The translations under genes and the position numbers were made by a program. A DNA stretch of 64,000 nucleotides, from positions 19,161,923 through 19,225,922 of the forward strand of contig CM056380.1 of NCBI GenBank assembly GCA_029718625.1, in the 5' to 3' direction. Below are positions 57,414 to 64,000 of this stretch, one piece after another. The notes beneath the pieces were generated by a model that worked only from the letters and a program-made list of their open reading frames with translations, was not told where the DNA came from and did no database searches. Every line of letters begins with the position of its first letter. The stretch's first letter is position 1. Origin of the DNA: Synaphobranchus kaupii. Its lineage: Eukaryota; Chordata; Actinopteri; Anguilliformes; Synaphobranchidae.

Positions 57414-57848
57414 ATCACTTATTTTGTATAGCTAACTAATTATGAATAATGCATGAAGATAAACACGGAGAGAGACATGCATTCCAAAGAAATGTATGCA
57501 GACATTCGCTTAACCATAACGCCCTCTATTGACAAGAATGAGAACAGTTATCCTATTACAGACAGCACACAATTACATTAAAAGAGTTTGTAGATGAGCA
57601 GTATTTAATGTGTAATGAAATACAATGAACAGCACCACCTGAGCTATGGATCATGAAGAAGCATGTAAATTAATGAACCAAGTCTACATGCAGACATACA
57701 TGCACAATGGGCTAGACGCAAACACATTCTAGCTGAAAGACATACAGCCTAAATAGTTAGTACAGCCTAAATAGTTTGCATCAGTAAAATATGGAAATAC
57801 AGTTTTAAAATAGGGCTATTAGTATTCTATGAAATACATTTAGCGTTA
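57414..57848. other. Intergenic, no gene seen
   Basis: AT-rich, nothing recognised. Confidence 0.35.
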
Positions 57849-58008
57849 GGCTGTTCAACACTGGATTGCCGGATGCGTAACTCCAACCTTCCATGTGTGG
57901 GCTACGAGCTAGCGAGCAAGCTAGTGCAGGCTATTCAACACTGGATTGCCGGATGCGTAACTCCAACCTTCCATGTGTGGGCTACGAGCTAGCGAGCGAG
58001 CTAGTGAG
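57849..58008. repeat. 80-bp tandem duplication
   Basis: Two adjacent 80-bp copies (57849-57928, 57929-58008) with two differences by eye. Each contains ACTGGATTGCCGGATGCG. The open frame 57893-58120 across it is not recognised. Confidence 0.92.
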
Positions 58009-58501
58009 TTTTTTTTCCAGTAGTGTAGAACGTTACCTGCGGGAAATGTTTTGGTACCGGACAGCTAGGTTTAGTTTCGTTTTCTGTAGTGCAATGAATG
58101 TAGGCTATAATGCATGTTGATTCGCTTCGTAGTAGCCTAGCTTGTTTCTGCTTCCTGACGAGAAGCAGGAAGAAACGTTGGCGAACAAGCTTAATTGGAC
58201 AACGCATATTTCCCAGGAATCTTAGCCAGAAAGAAAACAGTGGATACTACTAAGAAAGTACATACCAGAGATTATTCTTATTATTATTATTATTATTATA
58301 ATTAAAAGTGTTTGCAGTAAGATACATTATCAGCAGAGTAGCGTAGACTAGAGCCACATTCGGAGGCTATCTATTTATTTATAAGTGACTAACCATGAAT
58401 CAGATATGTTTGGGGAATTGGCGGTTTATAAATCTGATCGCTTAACTCCTTTGCGACTAGAACTAGGAAAAATAATCTATCACACAGAAGTAAACCAATA
58501 G

Positions 58502-59210
58502 TGAGGAACTCGCGAAGACGGACTGAAATAACAGGGGTTAAATACACAGGGAGAGACAGACATAATGGGAATCAGGTGTGCAGACACAGGGAGGGGAGAT
58601 TGCTCACAGGTGAGCACAATGAAACGATAAGGGAAGCTGATAGTACATAACGAGGGAACACATAAGACGCGGACCGGACTAGCACAAAACATATAGACTA
58701 TACATGACATGGATCGAAGAAGACCTGTGCACACAACGAGGTAGAGGAATGCGGAAATCAGATGCAGCTGAAACGAGTAGGGAATCACAGTAAGATATTC
58801 AGAGATAGGACAGAAGAAACAAAAGACAGGTGCAGATGGAAACTGAGATTGCATTAGTAAATTAGTAGGTTAGTAGAAACTCTAATTCCCTGACGTTAGT
58901 AAATTAGTTGATTAGTATTATTTACAAGTTAGTCGTTAGTGTATTAGTAAGAAACCTAATTCTAAGCAGTTAGTAACGATTAGTAGATTAGTATTATAAA
59001 CAAAAGTAATTAGTGAAGAAGGAAGTAAACGAGAGTGGAAATACAGCGAAACCCGAAATCACCAAAGGCTCCCGAATAGTGTGACGACAACAGGGAGTGA
59101 CAGTAATACTAAACATGGAACAGTGAAAGCACAAAATAATCAGAATAAATAAACATGGTAAAAATCAGAAACATAAATGAAACAAACAGGCAGAATACAG
59201 AAACTTAACA
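58502..59210 (-). repeat. LTR-like segment, minus orientation
   Basis: On the minus strand it starts TGTTAAGTTTCTGTATTCTG and ends TTCGCGAGTTCCTCA, with T-rich, gypsy-LTR-like composition. A reiteration of TTAGTA words lies at 58855-58990. No matching second LTR or internal genes are present. A solo LTR is the simplest reading. Confidence 0.4.
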
Positions 59211-59345
59211 CTTAGTGGTTAGAACTGCAGTCTCGCACACAGTGGATAGTGGGTTTGAGCCCAGCAGCGCACATGTGTATTGCAACTGGCCACGCAAAGG
59301 CGGTATTTTACAATATTAACTGTTCAATGTTTCACTTGTATTATA
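59211..59345 (+). mobile_element. tRNA-derived SINE, copy C
   Basis: The head TAGTGGTTAGAACTGC...GGGTTTGAGCCC resembles copy A (10381). The tail shares about 30 continuous bases with copy A (starting CAATATTAACTG). The body between is shorter than in copy A. Confidence 0.7.
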
Positions 59346-59715
59346 TCACACCCTCCCCAAAGCGGACGCTTGCTTTTGTCTGGTTTGCGGAGGGTGTTAC
59401 GCTCTGCTCTTGCGGTCATGACTGACTGACTGTGGAGACCCCTTGCCTCGGCCAACATTTCTTTATTCATTAATTTCTTCACTTCAGCTCTGTACACTTT
59501 ATCCTTTTCACACATAACACAAGCTCACCATAAAATTAACTACTAGGAAAATTAAGAATTTAGGATAATAGCCTACATTAAGAATTGAGGATAGCCTCTT
59601 TTAGGCTGCAAGCCTTTAACTCCTTTGTGACAGCCCTATTAAAAATGGTTCGAATTCGAACCATAGCGTCATTTGTCTCTCTGCTATTGGTTAACCGTGG
59701 ATTCGCGGTTGTTTT

Positions 59716-60080
59716 CATTTGAAAATGTTTTGGATAGTCAGCCAATGATTGCACAGATATTCTTGGCTGTGTGACGTGGTTCATTTACGCTGCACTTTAC
59801 GCTGCACTGTTGACGCGCAATACGTCTTTACAAGCCTTTTCAAAATGGCTTCGGCCAGTGGTAAACGCCGGTTTACTGCAGACGAAGTTGCTGAAATATG
59901 CACTATGCGCAACGATGATAATGACAGTGACTTTGATTCTGAACATGGAGGAATGGAAAGTGGAGAAGAAAGTCAAAGTGAAACGTATTGCGCATCAACA
60001 GTGCAGCGTAAATGAACCACGTCACACAGCCAAGAATATCTGTGCAATCATTGGCTGACTATCCAAAACATTTTCAAATG
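59716..60080. repeat. Foldback element with transposase start in its loop
   Basis: The left arm 59716-59825 and right arm 59983-60080 are reverse complements, apart from a 12-bp tandem duplication (TTTACGCTGCAC) in the left arm and one or two mismatches. The loop of about 157 bp carries the start of a piggyBac-like open frame. Confidence 0.9.
59845..60015 (+). pseudogene. piggyBac-like transposase N-terminal fragment
   Basis: The ATG at 59845 opens a 56-residue frame (MASASGKRRFTADEVAEIC.., then an acidic Asp/Ser/Glu-rich run) ending in TGA within the right arm. An MA(S)-start, a short basic stretch and an acidic low-complexity region are typical of the N-terminus of piggyBac transposases. 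The catalytic DDD domain is entirely missing. The last 11 or so residues are encoded by the inverted arm rather than by transposase sequence. It might still be expressed as a short peptide, but no function can be claimed. Confidence 0.55.
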
Positions 60081-60776
60081 TGGAGTATCAGTTAAGAAAG
60101 AGTGGCCATCTAATTACATGGGTCAGGCTCATTGAAAGTTCCAGAGTTGCTTCAGAAAAAACATGGGCTTTTGAAATCCTTTAAATACTTTTGCAAGTAC
60201 GTATTTAATGCTCCACATTTACCAGACTGTTCTGTTCTATGGGGTGTTAGCCAGTGCTGTTTGCTATCTGTATTGGCTTTCAGATGTTCCACTCCATCAC
60301 ATGAATGGTTCTTGCCACAGTGCAGTTCATATTAAAATAGGATAACTTTACTGGTGCTCTTCACAGTGTGAATTACTAAGAGCTGATTACAGACTTCACT
60401 AGACAAACCCAGATGTACTTATGCCGCATGGTGGAATGTTAGCTGTGAACCTATTAAGATAAAATCTTACTGTAACAGTAAGAGCACCTGCTGAATTCAT
60501 AGAGCTGAGATATTTTATGCAATATTGGTTAGCATCACACAGCCTGGGAGACTGATTGATGTGCCTTTTTATATTAGCCCTTGGTAGTAATGAGTGGGAG
60601 AGATAACCCACCACAACTGAGACAAGCTACTTTCTGGCTTATTTCCTGTCTCTAAACCATTAACTGTCATCAAGCTTGTATTTTACTGGGAAGTTACACT
60701 GAGATGACAACCTCTTTTACAAGCTAAACCTTGACAGGGAGGCAGCAGTAGGGAAGCAGATATAAGTCCAAAAATA
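60081..60776. other. Intergenic, no gene seen
   Basis: AT-rich, no exon or repeat recognised. Confidence 0.35.
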
Positions 60777-61100
60777 GAATAGAACAGAATAGAATACAAC
60801 TTTATTGTCCAGCAGAGGCCGGAAATTTGTCTTTGGTCTCACCTTAGAATACATACATGAAAAACAAACACAATACAATCACACAGAAATCATACAAGAA
60901 TAAATGTAAACATTCATATCACCGGTACTATAGGAAGCAATACACAAGAACTGCAATAAAGACTTCCAAAGATGTATTGTGCAGCACAGCATGAAAGTAC
61001 AGCATCATCACCATAGTAATGTACATACCAACAACCGACAGGAGACAAAACATGCAGTGGCTGCTTCCGTTACTTCATTAGGTATATCATTCCCTTTTTA
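60777..61100 (-). repeat. LINE-type 3' tail
   Basis: An (AATAG)n-like start at 60777-60800 followed by AATACAACTTTATTGTCC, the mirrored 3' end of a common fish LINE type. No coding part remains. The right edge is a guess. Confidence 0.5.
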
Positions 61101-61314
61101 ACAACGAACCTAAGGAAATAAAGTGTGGCAAACTGGAGTACGCTGCAAGGAATATTAGTGCATAAGTGAATTTACATTTGCCTCTGCTTTTATTGCGTCC
61201 ATCCATTTACTGAGCTAGCTAAAAGTATAACTGCATTAGTAGCCTACTTGCTTGAAAAAAGGAACATTGTTAATCTTGCGAGCTAGCTAATTGGTACACT
61301 AATTTGCTTTATAC

Positions 61315-63850
61315 TCTGTCCTAAGAGTGTGCACTATTTGCTTGGTAATCTGTGCTAAATGTGTGCACTATTTGCTTGGTAATCTGTGCTAAATGTGTGC
61401 ACTGTTTTCTTTTTACTCTGTGCTAAGAGTGTGCACTGTTTGCTTTGTACTCTGTGCTAAGAGTGTGTACTGTTTGTTTCGTACTCTGTGCTAAGAGTGT
61501 GTACTGTTTGTTTTGTACTCTGTGCTAAGTATGCACTCTGTTTTCTTTTTACTCTGTGCTAAGAGTGTATTGTTTGCTTTGTACTATGTGCTTAGAGTGT
61601 GCAGTTTGCTCTGTACTCTGTGCTAAGAGTGTGTACTGTTTGCTATGTCCTCTGTGCTAAGAGTGTATTGTTTGCTTTGTACTATGTGCTTAGAGTGTGC
61701 AGTTTGCTCTGTACTCTGTGCTAATAGTGTGTACTGTTTGCTATGTCCTCTGTGCTAAGAGTGTACTGTTTGTTTTGTACTCTGTGCTAAGAGTGTGCAG
61801 TTTGCTCTGTACTCTGTGCTAAGAGTGTGTACTGTTTGTTTTGTACTCTGTGCTAAGAGTGTGCGGTTTGCTCTGTACTCTGTGCTAAGAGTGTGCACTG
61901 TTTGCTCTGTACTCTGTGCTAAGAGTGTGCGCAGTTTGCTTTGTACTCTGTGCTAAGAGTGTGTACTGTTTGTTTCGTACTCTGTGCTAAGAGTGTGTAC
62001 TGTTTGTTTTGTACTCTGTGCTAAGAGTGTGCGGTTTGCTCTGTACTCTGTGCTAAGAGTGTGCGCAGTTTGCTCTGTACTCTGTGCTAAGAGTGCGCAG
62101 TTTGCTCTGTACTCTGTGCTAAGAGTGCGCAGTTTGCTCTGTACTCTGTGCTAAGAGTGTGCAGTTTGCTCGGTACTATGTGCCAAGAGTGTGCACTGTT
62201 TGTTTCGTACTCTGTGCTAAATGTATGCACTGTTTGCTATATACTCTGTGCTAAGAGTGTATTGTTTGCTTTGGACTATGTGCTAAGAGCATGCAGTTTG
62301 CTTTGTAGTCTGTGCTAAGAGTATGCAGTTTGCTTTGTACTAGGTGCTAAGAGCATGCAGTTTGCTTCGTACTCTGTGCTAAGAGTGTGTACTGTTTGTT
62401 TCGTACTCTGTGCTAAGAGTGTGTACTGTTTGTTTTGTACTCTGTGCTAAGTATGCACTCTGTTTTCTTTTTACTCTGTGCTAAGAGTGTATTGTTTGCT
62501 TTGTACTATGTGCTTAGAGTGTGCAGTTTGCTCTGTACTCTGTGCTAAGAGTGTGTACTGTTTGCTATGTCCTCTGTGCTAAGAGTGTATTGTTTGCTTT
62601 GTACTATGTGCTTAGAGTGTGCAGTTTGCTCTGTACTCTGTGCTAATAGTGTGTACTGTTTGCTATGTCCTCTGTGCTAAGAGTGTACTGTTTGTTTTGT
62701 ACTCTGTGCTAAGAGTGTGCAGTTTGCTCTGTACTCTGTGCTAAGAGTGTGTACTGTTTGTTTTGTACTCTGTGCTAAGAGTGTGCGGTTTGCTCTGTAC
62801 TCTGTGCTAAGAGTGTGCACTGTTTGCTCTGTACTCTGTGCTAAGAGTGTGCGCAGTTTGCTTTGTACTCTGTGCTAAGAGTGTGCACTGTTTGTTTCGT
62901 ACTCTGTGCTAAGAGTGTGTACTGTTTGTTTTGTACTCTGTGCTAAGAGTGTGCGGTTTGCTCTGTACTCTGTGCTAAGAGTGTGCGCAGTTTGCTCTGT
63001 ACTCTGTGCTAAGAGTGCGCAGTTTGCTCTGTACTCTGTGCTAAGAGTGCGCAGTTTGCTCTGTCCTCTGTGCTAAGAGTGTGCAGTTTGCTCGGTACTA
63101 TGTGCCAAGAGTGTGCACTGTTTGTTTCGTACTCTGTGCTAAATGTGTGCACTGTTTGCTATATACTCTGTGCTAAGAGTGTATTGTTTGCTTTGGACTA
63201 TGTGCTAAGAGCATGCAGTTTGCTTTGTAGTCTGTGCTAAGAGTATGCAGTTTGCTTTGTACTAGGTGCTAAGAGCATGCAGTTTGCTTCGTACTCTGTG
63301 CTAAGAGTGTGTACTGTTTGCTATGTCCTCTGTGCTAAGAGTGCGCAGTTTGCTCTGTACTCTGTGCTAAGAGTGTGCAGTTTGCTCGGTACTATGTGCC
63401 AAGAGTGTGCACTGTTTGTTTCGTACTCTGTGCTAAATGTGTGCACTGTTTGCTATATACTCTGTGCTAAGAGTGTATTGTTTGCTTTGGACTATGTGCT
63501 AAGAGCATGCAGTTTGCTTTGTAGTCTGTGCTAAGAGTATGCAGTTTGCTTTGTACTAGGTGCTAAGAGTATGCAGTTTGCTTTGTAGTCTGTGCTAAGA
63601 GTATGCAGTTTGCTTTGTACTAGGTGCTAAGAGCGTGCAGTTTGCTTTGTACTCTGTGCAAAGAGTGTGTACTGTTTGCTTTGTACTCTGTGCTAAGAGT
63701 GTGCACGGTTTGTTTCGTACTCTGTACTAAGTGTGCACTGTTTGCTCTGTACTCTGTCCTACGAGCCTGTACTGTTTGCTTTGTACTCTGTCCGAAGAGT
63801 GTGCACTCTTTGGCCGTATCTACTGTGCCCTGTCTCCTGCGTACAGTGCA
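61315..63850. repeat. Minisatellite with 922-bp higher-order repeat
   Basis: More than 70 imperfect monomers of 32-34 bp built around TTTGCT-TGTACTCTGTGCTAAGAGTGTG. Blocks recur with a constant offset of 922 bp: 61481 and 62403; 61861 and 62783; 62171 and 63093. A third, shortened copy is offset by 294 bp (63387). Plus-strand open frames at the right end (85 and 82 residues, Cys/Leu/Val-rich) are repeat translations. Confidence 0.92.
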
Positions 63851-64000
63851 CTGGCAGAAGTGTGCTGTTTAATGTGCACTGTTTAGCATGCGATGTGCAG
63901 TACGCAAAAAATATCCGCCATACTATACAACCACCCTTGCGCAGCCATGTTACATGTTGTTTTTGTTGTATTTTAAGGAAACGTCAGCGAAGCTCTGCCT

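Noticed and set aside
61315..63872. A CRISPR-like array or a cysteine-rich repeat protein
   Set aside because: Monomers are directly adjacent without unique spacers, the genome is a vertebrate, and the open frames only translate the repeat and shift between monomers of different length.

Overview
This window looks like teleost fish nuclear DNA: split genes with GT/AG introns, no operons, and dense interspersed repeats of kinds typical of ray-finned fish (Tc1-like and hAT elements, intron-bearing IS630/mariner-like transposons, L2-type and R2-like LINEs, Ty3/gypsy elements, a class I-like endogenous retrovirus, tRNA-derived SINEs). I cannot name the species. Only one host gene is recognised with confidence: the last coding exon of SEC13 (3453-3563, + strand) with its 3'UTR and poly(A) signals near 4022-4040. 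The rest of SEC13 lies upstream of the window, so its last intron is longer than 3.4 kb.

Layout. 0-4.1 kb: two hAT-like element ends, microsatellites, the SEC13 last intron, exon and 3'UTR (with a 40-bp minisatellite). 5.0-9.1 kb: two complete but dead DNA transposons with TA target duplications, an IS630/mariner-like element with two introns in its transposase and a Tc1-like element with IR/DR ends. 10.4-11.0 kb: two tRNA-derived SINE copies. 11.2-14.6 kb: a LINE 3' end, then a truncated Ty3/gypsy element (LTR, gag, protease). 16.9-19.4 kb and 24.8-26.1 kb: two 5'-truncated L2-type LINEs in opposite orientation. 21.3 and 26.7-28.7 kb: a short and a long copy of one non-coding GGGCCC-ended element. 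28.7-32.1 kb: a comparatively repeat-poor block. 32.1-33.4 kb: a repeat with a 44-bp tandem array and a Tc1-like derivative containing a foldback. 35.2-36.35 kb: an R2-like LINE remnant. 38.0-38.66 kb: an exon of a RecQ-like helicase, broken by a 135-bp LINE-tail insertion. 39.8-45.1 kb: divergent tandem repeats, a split LTR with a tRNA-Lys-type primer site, a non-autonomous hAT with a perfect 8-bp duplication, and a long solo LTR full of internal reiterations. 45.9-56.2 kb: a Tc1-like transposon entered by a TTAA-type element (itself carrying a LINE end) and by an 8.0-kb endogenous retrovirus (itself carrying a LINE/SINE end). 57.0-60.1 kb: a near-perfect 87-bp inverted repeat, an 80-bp tandem duplication, an LTR-like segment, a SINE copy, and a foldback whose loop carries the start of a piggyBac-type transposase. 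61.3-63.85 kb: a minisatellite of 32-34-bp monomers with a 922-bp higher-order repeat.

No multi-gene system working together is visible. The main interest is the layered insertion history, readable from target-site duplications, together with several foldback structures and the higher-order minisatellite. All transposase, reverse transcriptase and gag/pol reading frames seen here are broken, so none of the copies looks autonomous.
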